64,000 nucleotides of DNA from Setoptus koraiensis (taxonomy: Eukaryota; Arthropoda). Position numbers and translations under genes: made by a program. The stretch spans positions 18,414,001 to 18,478,000 of the forward strand of contig CM106585.1 in assembly GCA_048013815.1 (NCBI GenBank), written 5' to 3'. The notes beneath the pieces are model-generated. The model was not told where the DNA came from, ran no database searches, and saw only the letters and a program-made list of their open reading frames with translations. Positions 1 through 9,804 of the stretch are shown here, piece after piece; position 1 is the stretch's first letter, and each line of letters opens with the position of its first letter.

Positions 1-1154
1 CTGTGAGTCGCCTATGTGTCACGTGTGACTTGCGCCCACAAGGCCACAACAACCAACTTCACTTTGTGAGCCTACCCAATGGGTAGTACCCATGAACCCA
101 AAATGGCAGCCACGCTGTTTGTTGGTTCTGTCAACAAAATGATGGCCGCTCTCGTGAGCGCGATCGCCCGAATGTCAGATTGACATAACGGTAACGGAAT
201 ATACCGACAATGAACGACAATAACTGGCCAGTGGCATTGAGGTACCAGCTTCAACTTGCTCGTTGTCGCGATGACGACAATGGCCGGATGCAGCGCAACT
301 CTGGCTTCAACTTGTACAGTTGGATTTGTAATTGGACTTGTAATTGATTGGTTGCTGCTGACCAATCACACTCATCTAGTTCATGCTGTCCATAATCGTC
401 ATATTGTTCAGGACAACTGTTCAGATAAATTGTCAAACTGGCCGCAAACGAGCCGCAGCAAACGGCATAACTCACACACAACTGACAGTGTAACTCATCC
501 GACTGACAATTGTGACGCGATCTGACCACTGCGACACGATCTGACCACTGCGACACGATCTGACCACTGTGACATCATCTGACCACCGTGAGGACTCGCG
601 ATCGTCACGACCTCTGAGTGGGCCAAAGTTTTCATTCACAACTCACAATCGCGCTTATTTAGACACAACAGCAACGACACAAACGGCGACTCGCAATGTG
701 AATCAAATTTCTGAAATGTGAATCATCATTTGTAAACTGTATTTACGGTATTGTCAATAGTTGTGGCTGTATCCTGTCTGCAGGAGGTCGCGTGGTCCCA
801 TGGACAGAGTTTTGATTCATTCGCGCATTGTTGCAACTGCATGAATGACCGAAAAGTGATGCCAGTGATTAACAGGTGATCTCTTTAACGTCAACGTTGC
901 GGTGCAGTGTTCGACTGCTCTCGACGGCCGCACAAACTGCCACTCGGCCACTTGTTACGTCAAACGTTGTTGTGAAACCGCGGCCAGTTTGTCCGTCATT
1001 ACGTCATGTCGAAGCCACATGACACACATGACGTACATGACAGCAGTTGTGTATGTATTGACAAACAAAAGTAAACAAACGTAAACACTCTCGCTGTGTG
1101 TGTGTGTTCGGCCTAAAGGTCAATGTTCTGGCCGCAACATGGTGTGCCCTGCAG
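1..1154. other. Spacer at the left edge
   Basis: No supported gene was seen. The stretch is mixed in composition, with one 19-bp tandem repeat (listed separately) and a short GT run near 1096-1107. If the candidate exon at 1155 is real, this is probably intron or upstream flank of a + strand gene. Confidence 0.5.
514..588. repeat. 19-bp tandem repeat, about four copies
   Basis: The core cgatctgaccactgcgaca recurs with period 19. The first copies are nearly exact and the last carries several changes. It is non-coding in all frames that I can read. Confidence 0.85.
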
Positions 1155-1230
1155 AGGCCCTGCTGCCACTAATGACACACCGCGCATCTCCCAGTATGTG
1201 AGTGGCATGCAGCCGAAGTATGCGCGACAG
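1155..1230 (+). CDS. Candidate internal exon, protein unknown
   Basis: An acceptor-like ccctgcag precedes this 76-bp stretch and an AG/GTGAGC donor follows it. One frame is open with ordinary coding-like codon choice and reads through the segment TPRISQYVSGMQPKYARQ. It would enter with the last base of a codon and leave in phase 0. I do not recognise the peptide. The next plausible + strand exon, at 3225, begins in phase 0 and would be compatible. The polypyrimidine tract is mediocre, and a 25-codon open stretch can arise by chance, so this is only a candidate. Confidence 0.28.
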
Positions 1231-3224
1231 GTGAGCTCACCTGGGCACAATCAGATCATCTTGTCGGCAAAGGGTCAATTACGGGCCAATTGCGTAGAGT
1301 GGCGGCGCATCTATGCAACTCACTGATGGCTCGTAGTTGATGGCCAGCGTAGAGCCGCCGGCCAGCAACTGCGACAGCCTCATACTATCAGTCTCATACT
1401 ATCAGGCTGACAGTGTCATGAGTACTGGCCGCCGTCCAAAGCGGACCGGTTTGCCAGATTCACAAGTGGCCAGCGACACGCAATGCCGATCGCTCATGTA
1501 TGTGTGTGAGCAGTGACAATTGAACATTATATCATTATCATTATCATAATTATTATTATTATTATTATCATTGCGAGAATTGTGCGCGAGTCACACCATC
1601 ATTCCCATGATTATTAATTAATAATAATACATGATAATGATATCTCTAGTGTTTTTCCCACGCGCAAACTCGCACACACTACGTTTAGCATTTACATTGT
1701 ATAGCTGCATTTGTTCATGTTTGGCCACTCACACTCGCACTCACTCTTGTAATGGGCTCGCCATTGCAGTGAGCCCATTACAAACTCATACAAATACCCT
1801 TGTACACTTGTTGCACTTGTTACATAACCAGTGACACCAATACAGAGGCATCAACGACAATTACAGATACACTTGTTGTCGTTGTGCAGCGACCACAAAC
1901 AGCAGTGGTCATGACTCATGACCATTAATGCAAGCGCAACAACAACAACAAGTGCACTCTAAACATAGTCAGCGGCGGCCATTGTCATCTTGATTAGCTC
2001 GACTATCTCGCCAGTGTCAGTGTGACTTTCTCACTCGCTGCATACAGTTATATTATCTAACTTGTATATAAAGTTTATATGCGACTCACTTGTTGCTCTC
2101 TCATTACATAATCGTTGTATCTCTCTGTCGCCTTGCCATAGCTCTCTCGTCATGGCCACATCCATGTTTCGTCCAATTAACCACTTTATACACTGCTGCA
2201 GAGGATTATTTTACCACGCTCATGCTGACAGACGAAACGCAATTATGATTGGCGCAAATCGCACAATCATAATTATATTACAAACAATTATCGCATTGCA
2301 AGGACACTTCATTCAATCAAGTTCATTGGCATGTATATATCATTGGCATATAGCGGCACCGAGGCACTGAGCTCGTTAACTTGCCATTCGATTATGACTT
2401 GACTGTCCCAGTCAAATCGTAACCAAATCAAATTGCTCGCTGACAGACTCGATCAACACTCTAATTAGCATTTGCGTGCATGCGTGCCATACTGCCTTTC
2501 AAAGACAGTCTTTGCTCGCGGTCGGCTTCTCCTTCTAGACTCTAGAATCTAGAGATGTCCCAGACAATTTACAGTTATTTAGTTGCAGTTTTATGGCCGT
2601 GATTTATTTTTAGTTTTTTGGCCATGATTTATTTTGATTGATGGCACAAAGGCATGGCTGTGAGTGATAAAAAAAAAACAACACAAATTGGCCAGACCGG
2701 CAACAAGTTCAAACTGAAGATGATCTATCTAAATGGCTATTGGTTGCTGGCGCGACCATCAGCATCGTCGCGCATCTCACAGCCACGAGTATCAGCCGTG
2801 CTTAAATAGTGACTATAGATGGATAATTTGATCACTATTTGTTGGTGTCTGTTGTTGCTATTACCGACAACTTGTTGTTAGAGTAGGCGGTAAATAGCCT
2901 GCCATGTTGCCAAACAATAATTAGCTCTGTGGTTGTAAATAGAAACGCACGCATTAGTATATCTTTTTGCTTGTTTGGCTCTTGTTATATACATGAATGC
3001 AAAAATTGAATTCATTCGCTAACACACAACGAAAGCTATGATTTTAGTATTATCTTTTTCTCAACTTATTGCGAACTATTGATTGGGCACGATCGAAAAT
3101 CACCGATCGACATTTTAGTTTTATTAACATGGGCACACCAGAACACGAGATACCGTAATCCCCAAGTCTCTGTGTGCCCTCCTAACAGGCAACTCGCCAC
3201 GGTCATGCCAGTTATTATTATCAG
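1231..3224. other. AT-rich spacer or intron
   Basis: No convincing coding exon was found. It holds ATT/TAA-type simple sequence around 1530-1570, a perfect hairpin at 1747-1783, and A/T tracts around 2600-2690. A short open stretch at about 2688-2805 was considered and not accepted. If the flanking candidate exons are real, this is one intron of about 2 kb. Confidence 0.45.
1747..1783. repeat. Perfect inverted repeat, 13-bp arms
   Basis: Arms at 1747-1759 (ttgtaatgggctc) and 1771-1783 are exact reverse complements around an 11-nt loop. No terminator role is implied in a eukaryote. Confidence 0.9.
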
Positions 3225-3296
3225 GATATCGGCTCGAGAGAACAAGATCAAGAGGGATATTCTCTCATGTCAATCGCTCGTATGGATTTAATATAG
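3225..3296 (+). CDS. Candidate terminal exon, 23 codons plus stop
   Basis: An acceptor with an AT-rich pyrimidine tract (ttattattatcag) is followed by 23 open codons and a TAG at 3294-3296. The tail reads EQDQEGYSLMSIARMDLI. Two overlapping poly(A)-type signals lie 70-90 bp downstream, giving a coherent acceptor, short coding tail, stop and AATAAA. It starts in phase 0, compatible with the candidate exon ending at 1230. The peptide matches no family I know. The gene would converge tail-to-tail on strawberry notch. It could equally be a chance reading. Confidence 0.3.
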   Translation, partial: DIGSREQDQEGYSLMSIARMDLI

Positions 3297-3379
3297 ACGG
3301 TCAATATTGGTAATCGTTTGTTTGCAGACCATCCATCACCAATATTGGCACTCTTAAACTAAATTAAGTAAATAAGCTC

Positions 3380-3385
3380 AATAAA
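3380..3385 (+). terminator. AATAAA poly(A) signal, + strand
   Basis: AATAAA lies 84 bp after the TAG of the candidate terminal exon; a weaker AAATAAG lies just before it. The signal is common in AT-rich DNA, so its use depends on the exon being real. Confidence 0.35.
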
Positions 3386-4020
3386 TACATAAGACTACTT
3401 TCTTCACCGAGCCAACCGAAAACCAATTATTTAGGACATCGCATACAAGCTTGCCACCCCCTCCCTTCTTAACAAAACAAGACGTTGTTTTCTATACCTA
3501 CACGCAATTAAATCTTGGTTCTTCTGGTAAAAATAGATGAGTGAAATAATAGTGTTCCTACACACCATCACGGCATACAAGAGCGCTGATTGATTGATTA
3601 ATGGATTTCTGGATTTATATCAGCGTTAGTGCATACTATGTTTAGACATGCTAATTGATTCTTTATCATCCTCAGATCATCTTCATTAGGTAGTTGCTCT
3701 AAAACTTACAAATAAACTTAGCAAGCTATTTTGTAGTTAAGCAGGAGTGCCTTTTTTTAGCTTTTGATAGTTCTAAACTTTGATTTTAATTAGCTACTCC
3801 GTCTTTGGTCTCAATGTTGCAACTCAATTTGGTCAACGTCAGGATGTACAAGCGATCTCTCTATGTATACTACTTACGGCCATCTGATATTAATTAACAA
3901 TCATGTTTATATCATTGTTTAACTCAAACCTTTGTATTTTCTATGCAACGATATAAAAGTTTCAAGAGTGAACGAGTGGAACAATATACCTGGAGTTTCG
4001 AGATCTCTAATCGGATGGAC
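3386..4020. other. AT-rich intergenic spacer
   Basis: It lies between the putative + strand 3' end and the 3' end of strawberry notch. I see no ORF, repeat or structure of note. Confidence 0.6.
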
Positions 4021-4026
4021 TTTAAT
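4021..4026 (-). terminator. ATTAAA poly(A) signal for strawberry notch
   Basis: On the - strand ATTAAA lies 90 bp past the TAA stop at 4116-4118. It is the first recognised hexamer variant downstream of the gene; no AATAAA lies nearer. Confidence 0.5.
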
Positions 4027-4115
4027 TATCTGATAGATGTGCGATAACATGGCTTTTGACTTGAGTAATTCTAGATAACAAATTATTTGAATTTAAAACA
4101 TCTTCAATCCTTGGA

Positions 4116-7100
4116 TTAAAAATTAACTCCTTTCTCTTGTCCCTCCGTAAGAAGTTTCTTGACAGAATCAACTAGATTGAGTGGAATGATTGGTCCTGCA
4201 ATTTTATGAGAGCAAAAATATCAAATCAAATAATGTTTCAAGTATAAGTAGAACGTATAAGATTACTATTGAATATATTCCAAAGATTGCAAAGGGTAAC
4301 AGTCCGAGATTAGACAAACTTACCTATGAGTCTCATCCCATCAGAGGTTTTCAGTCTCACAATGGTAAGTTTCGATGTCACTTCGGGCGACTTGCTTTCT
4401 AAGTAGGGCCACGCCGTGAGGATACCACCACTGAGTATACAATACTTTCGATGACGTAATCCAATGTCGCATTTCATACCAGCACTCACCCTGGAGCATT
4501 TGTTGAAGTAACACATATGAGTACACTGATTGTCTGTTTTTTCGTAAACACTTGACCATAGTTCCTTCGCCTCATTTGGCTCTACAAACTTTCCACGTTC
4601 CTTCAATGCAATTAACGACTCGCATTTGGGATTTAGACCTGAATTTGGCTTGTATATACGATATTTTCTAGGTTGCAGGCTAGAGGGCTCCAGAAGAGCT
4701 AGTACCACTGAGGTAGAATTAACTAACTCGTTTCTAATTAGGTAGAAGCCTTCTTCGGGTTGTTTCTTGTTCGTGTTATAAATTGTCATAATCTCCTGCC
4801 ACGATAGACCTCTCTCAACTAGAACTGATAACAGCTCGCATCTAACAGGTCCAGAGCTACAAGATAACATATAGCGATCGGGTGCATCACACTTGACTTT
4901 GCCATGATCAGAGCTCAACTCTGATGTATGAAATCATGAATGGTATAGAGATAAGATTAGACTAGGTTTTATAAATGAGAAAAAAATGGTATGAATATTC
5001 ATTATAGAAGAAGTATAGCTCACCCATGATGCCAGAATCGAAGTTTCCAAGCCTTTTAGCCCTCGCTATGAGTGAATCCATAGTATCCATGAAATATTGG
5101 AAAACGGCATTTTGTATCTCAACTTTCATTCCCAATAATCTATTTAGGAATTTTGTCGTGTTACAAGCGTCCTTTTCCAATATTGTCTGACCGTAGAAAT
5201 TCCTGCCGCTTGTGGCCAAGCCACAGCCCACTAAAGCTATTTTAGCATCTTTTAAAAAGTCTTGACCTTTTATATATTCGGGTAGTTCGGCAAAGCGATT
5301 TTCGGTCTCACCGACAATCGTTTTGAGAACAACATCTAAAGCTTCGCGTCCATATTTAGTCAATATATTGAATTGAGATAAGTCTCGAGATTCGGTGGTT
5401 GCCCTTCTATCGCCATGAGTCAGAGCACCCAAGCTCTCTAGGCGTTTTGCTACAATTGAAGCAAACCTTTGCTCGCCTGCCAGATCTGATATTAGGAATA
5501 TATACTCAGGTGCTGAGGTCTGATTTGATCGATGAGAACGTCCAAACTGCTGGATGGCTCGATCTGCAGACCAGGGCAACTCTATTGTTATGTGAACTCT
5601 TCTGCGTTGGTTTTTAGCACGTCTGTCAGCATGTAGCGATATACCTGAGCTCGCTGCCTCTGATATTACGGCAACTTGTTTTTTATCATCCATGAATCTA
5701 GCTTTCTCTGCTACATTCAAAAGTTCCAAAGAGAATTCTGCCTCATTACGACATTCATAGGAAACAGTGCCATCCTCGGAGGCAACAACTCGACCCTTGC
5801 GTCCTGTCATCTCAGCCACTTTACTTGGACCACCAAGCTGATTAATTAAATCGTCTAATGTATTGCTAGGTAGATTAGGGGCAATACTTTTCAATTTATC
5901 CAATAATGATTCCTTCATTTCAGTCAAGATCGGTCCGTGGACAGCAAACGCATCTGTATCACAAGGCTTGTTAGCTACTTCCTGTTCTTCGTCATCGCAG
6001 AGATCGACATAGTCTATGACACGGCTTTGAGCCGATACCTCTTTCTTGTTCATTTTCACTTCTGTAATTGTACTTGATCCATCTGAATCCGAATCAGAAG
6101 CAATCAATCGCTTCTTTGTAGGAGTTAACAATTTATTTTTAGAGGATTCCTTTGATTCCTTTTCCTTCTTTTTTAATCCGGCCTGTTTGCTCTTTTTATC
6201 AGCACATCGAGTCTGCCAGGGATTCTTTTTTCTCTTTCCCCAGGCTAAATCGGATTCGTCAGTATCCGTTTCGCTGATGTCTGACTCACTAGAACAGGTG
6301 ATCTCAGATTCCATATCAGATTCAGCCGACTCCTCTGGAATTTGGACCGACGATGAACTAGACGAGGGATTGGAAGTAGTCAATTCAGAATCAGAATCAG
6401 GTTCCATCCTCATAGCGATTCTAGAACGTTTCTGGGCATTGATTGCAGCACGTCTCTTAGCTCTAATCTTGCGATCACTAGCAGTTTTAGTTCCTTTTTT
6501 AGTTAGTTCTAATAGTTTTGCTGATTTTGCATTGATTGCTGCCAACTTTGCAGTGACAAGACCATCCTCAATCATGAATTGAATATTACTGTGATCATGG
6601 AAGGACTCATCGAGAGCTAGATCATCATTTAAAGGAGGCGTTGATTTCCTACTTCTTTCCGGTGCCGGAAAATTATTCTCAATCAGAGTTTCGAACACAG
6701 CACGGGCAGTTGATATGAAATCTGTAATATCACCAGACTCTTCAAGAGCCTCTAATGTTTTGGCTTCACCGGTAGATTGCAAGCCGATCACAACACATTT
6801 GTTTTTTTCAAGAGCCTCTTTGGTAGTTTTAATCACAAATGGTACTTTGGCACCAATGCAAAGATACTTGAAAAATCTTTGATGCGACGCCCAAAATTGA
6901 TTCCACACTTGGCGATTTAGTTTTTTGTCGGCATCGAATAAAAGCATAGCTCTCTCGAACTTTTCTTTAGCTTCAATCCACAACTCAACCGAGTCATTAT
7001 AGACTTTTGTATATTGTTCAGAAAGTTGTACCTTTTCGATGTTGAAGCTAGTCCCTTTAAAACTCAACTGTCTAGCAATGTAGGCACCTCTCATTTTCAG

Positions 7101-8570
7101 ATCGATTGCAACAAGCTCCATGGCCCCCACGCCCCTCCTTTCTACAGATCTACAGAAATCACTAAAAGTTTCAAAGGGTGTACCCCGGCCCCAGATGCCC
7201 AATCGGGTCATGTAACCCATATTGCCTGTCTCACTAGCTCCGGTTGCCGATGCATAAACGACACGGGCATTCGGAAGTTTCTTCTGTATCTCCAGGGCGT
7301 AAGAAGCTGTCTTGGATGGCTTCCCTTTTCCCATTGCATTAATATTTTTCGCTTTGTGACATTCGTCAAAAACTATCACTCCATCAAAGTCATCGCCTAC
7401 CCAATTGATTATCTGGCCCAATCTGGAGCCGAGAGAACCACGGATGCTCGTTGATTCACTAATAAGACTATTATATGTTGAGAAAACAACAAAACCTCCC
7501 TTTTGGCTAGAGTCCAGTCTTTTACCATATGGAAATTTACCCAGCAAATGTACTGGAATTTTCTCAGCTCCAATATCTTTAAGGTCACGTTCAGCATCTA
7601 ATTTGAGATCAGTTGATACACTAAGCCATATAGATTTCTTTCTGCCGTGTAGATAATTTTCAAATATTATACCGGCTATCGTACGTCCTTTACCTACACC
7701 TGCACCATCACCAATTAGAAATCCAGCGCGCGTGACTTTATCGGGCAGAATACGTTCATGTTGTTGGCTTGCATAGACAACAGCCTCCAGCTGCAGGGCC
7801 GACAGCAAGCCTTCGTCGATGATTTTTTGCGGCAACTTCAGTTGATAGGTGATGTCAGGCGGCATGACGGTTGCCAGAGAACTGGTCTCGACAACAGGAT
7901 CTGGGTGCCTCTGACCAATGGTCAACTTGGAGGGCATGTAATCGGAGTAGGTTTCCGCCTGCTGGAATTCGTCGTCGTGTGCCTCGACATACTTGTCTTG
8001 TTGAGCTATGTCTTCTTCTGTTTGCAGTTGTTTTAGTTTGGGATCCACTCGAGGATCTGCTCTAGGATCTGCTCTGGGGGGAGGTACGATATCGGAATAT
8101 TGGTCCATGAAATTTGCCGTGTTTCCCACCTGCCTTCCCGCCTGCACCAGTTGCTCAATTATTGCTAATAGAGGTGGCACTGGTTGTGGCGCTTGTGAAT
8201 GGGCTTGGTGCGGGTTGTGACTGGGAAAACTTTGTGGCCAATTGTTGGCGTTGCGATTATCATAGTGATGAGCCAAATTGGCCATATTGGCCGCGGTATT
8301 GGTGGCCCGGTTGGGCCTGGCAATGGTGGCTCTGGGCGCGAAGGATGTAGAATTTATATTTGTACTGTTTGAGTGGGCTGCTCGAATGGGCATCGGATAA
8401 TAGTTGCTTCTGCTGGGGCCGGTGTGGGGCGCCGGATAATAGTTGGTCCTGCTGGTGCTGCCGGTGAGGGGCGCGGGCGGCGGCTGCGAAGGCGGCGGCG
8501 CCTGATCGTAGGAGGATCTCGCAATGGCGAGAATGTCAGGTACATAAGTGTCCGCTTTAGTTGGATCCAT
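4116..8570 (-). CDS. sno: Strawberry notch homologue (SBNO), DExH helicase-like coregulator
   Basis: The exons are 8570-5024, 4920-4324 and 4195-4116, joined by GT-AG introns of 103 and 128 bp, both phase 1. They encode 1407 residues, close to human SBNO1 (about 1393). The start is ATG 8570; nothing upstream in frame before a stop begins with ATG. An acceptor-like ctacag at about 8605 hints at a leader intron. A Pro/Asn-rich N-terminus (1-190) leads to ETYSDYMPSKLTIGQRHP and the P-loop GDGAGVGKGR (287-296). The DExH box DECHKAKN is at 402-409, a Ser/acidic/Lys-rich insert at about 670-860, and motif VI QQFGRSHRSNQ at 1007-1017. The last exons carry VERGLSWQE and the family's C-terminal globular region, ending in PIIPLNLVDSVKKLL. 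Family knowledge: SBNO proteins are nuclear transcriptional coregulators linked to Notch and EGFR signalling in Drosophila. No frameshift was seen, so the gene looks functional. Its codons are AT-richer than those of the transporter next door. Confidence 0.95.
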
Positions 8571-8846
8571 CGGATGCGGGGCCCGGTTGCCGAGCTGAGA
8601 TCTGTAGTTCAATAGATTGTTATTTTATTCAATTACTGTAAGCGTGTTGTTACTATCAGTATCGCGGTTAGTCCGGCGATAATTATCAGTATAGTTCGAC
8701 TGGCGTTATGTAGCTGATTTTTGATGTAACCTGCATCATTTAAGATTTGCCCTTTTTTGCGCGCGCAATTTAAACGCGCAACAAATCCGATTCGTTGAAT
8801 CGGTGATGAGACCGAACCGATGACTAGACTTGCCCGAGCTGCGCCT

Positions 8847-8977
8847 ACGAACAGCATGATATGAAGATTTTGTTCATATGAAGCGTATGATATGAATAAA
8901 AACAGAGTTTAAGCATTTTCCGACTGTGTCGTTTCCTGTTCTCGATTCTATTTTCGTACTCGATTTCTTGGCCAGTG
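8847..8977. repeat. Direct repeat, copy A
   Basis: About 130 bp aligns in the same orientation with 9493-9634, with scattered substitutions and small indels. Shared blocks include cgaacagcat, atgaag, aataaaaac, gagttt, ttctcgattc and atttcttggcca. With the transporter remnant beside it, this looks like one end of an old tandem duplication. Confidence 0.75.
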
Positions 8978-9069
8978 CCTGACCTGGGGCCCAGTTTTTA
9001 GCATCTCATTAGGTCGGTAGATCCGCGTTCAAGGGTTGATTTGTGATCTGTACATCCTTGAAGATTCGC

Positions 9070-9145
9070 TCGGGTCGCTCCAACTTGACACATAATGGCC
9101 ATGCCCAGCATCAGATAGTCATATTGTGTGCCAAAAGTACCAGGT
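9070..9145 (-). pseudogene. Remnant of a duplicated MFS transporter 3' end
   Basis: A run of 26 identical bases starting at 9089, followed by ten more with two changes, matches the transporter's coding strand starting at 9887. On the - strand both read YDYLMLGMAIMC, the last membrane helix of the transporter at residues 596-607. Outside this stretch the match decays quickly: the relic reads CQVGAT where the gene reads CLVGAA, and the reading frame is not kept. It is a partial, non-functional duplicate of a host gene. The conserved core may be recent, or simply the least decayed part. Confidence 0.75.
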
Positions 9146-9492
9146 CACTCGCTGAAATGGTGCTTGCTTGTTAACCAGTAGAGAAATCGAACCAGACTAT
9201 CGCACCCATATCAAATTCTTTTACTGCGGAATCTGTTCTTTCCACCAGTGTGAAATGCGCGTCACTGAGAACATAGCTTATAATAAACCAAAAAGTGTTG
9301 GAAAATATTTCAAGGTGAGGCAAATGTCAAATGCCAGACTGAAAGCAAAAACATATCACTTCTGGCAAACAACTCTGAAGTGTTTCATGCGACAATTTTA
9401 CATTCTTTCATATAGAACTGATGAAAAAACTGCCTTATGAGAGAAATTTTCAATGATTGTTCACGACGGAATAAGTATATTTCAGGGAAACG

Positions 9493-9634
9493 ACGAACAG
9501 CATTATATGAAGTTTTTGTTCACATGAATCGCATGGTAAATAAAAACGGAGTTTGAGCATTTCTGAAGGTGTCATCTCTTGACAAGAGACTCTCGTTCTC
9601 GATTCCATTTTCATGCTCAATTTCTTGGCCACTG
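9493..9634. repeat. Direct repeat, copy B
   Basis: Partner of the repeat at 8847-8977, about 10 bp longer. It lies just beyond the poly(A) signals of the intact transporter. Copy A lies about 110 bp from the transporter remnant on the corresponding side. The matching order suggests that gene end and downstream flank were duplicated together. Confidence 0.75.
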
Positions 9635-9710
9635 TTTCCAACGGCAAGACTGAACCGGCGACAAAACTTGGCGCTGAGCCACTGACAATTGCCTGTGAAT
9701 ATTGGCGCGT

Positions 9711-9746
9711 TTTATTTATATTTACGAATTTTATTTTATTTTTATT
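9711..9746 (-). terminator. Cluster of four AATAAA signals for the transporter
   Basis: On the - strand AATAAA occurs at 9746-9741, 9740-9735, 9735-9730 and 9716-9711, within 60-95 bp of the stop at 9805. This is a well-supported 3' end, giving a short 3' UTR. Confidence 0.7.
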
Positions 9747-9804
9747 GAGCTATTTACAAAGTGAAATTATCAACGATCATCGACTATAATCGATTTGCGT
9801 GGGA

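Larger units (their letters stand above)
8571..9710. other. Spacer between strawberry notch and the transporter
   Basis: This AT-rich spacer must hold the strawberry notch promoter and leader on the - strand. It contains a decayed copy of the transporter's 3' coding end and two copies of a diverged direct repeat, both listed separately. A 90-codon open frame at 9168-9440 (+) and short - strand frames show no family signature and are treated as decayed sequence. Confidence 0.6.

Noticed and set aside
2688-2805. Possible terminal exon with a hydrophobic tail (KWLLVAGATISIVAHL)
   Set aside because: The acceptor is poor, no poly(A) signal lies close by, and a second frame over the same bases is equally open.
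8571-8612. Extension of strawberry notch 14 codons upstream
   Set aside because: The extension would have to begin at TTG. The in-frame ATG at 8570 is the first usable start, and an acceptor-like ctacag suggests leader sequence there.
8633-8857. 74-codon - frame with a hydrophobic end upstream of strawberry notch
   Set aside because: It overlaps the duplicated relic, lacks a homologue I recognise, and is not in frame with or spliced convincingly to strawberry notch.
9168-9440. 90-codon + frame in the spacer downstream of the transporter
   Set aside because: No known signature was seen, it lies between two copies of a decayed duplication, and no splice or promoter signal supports it.
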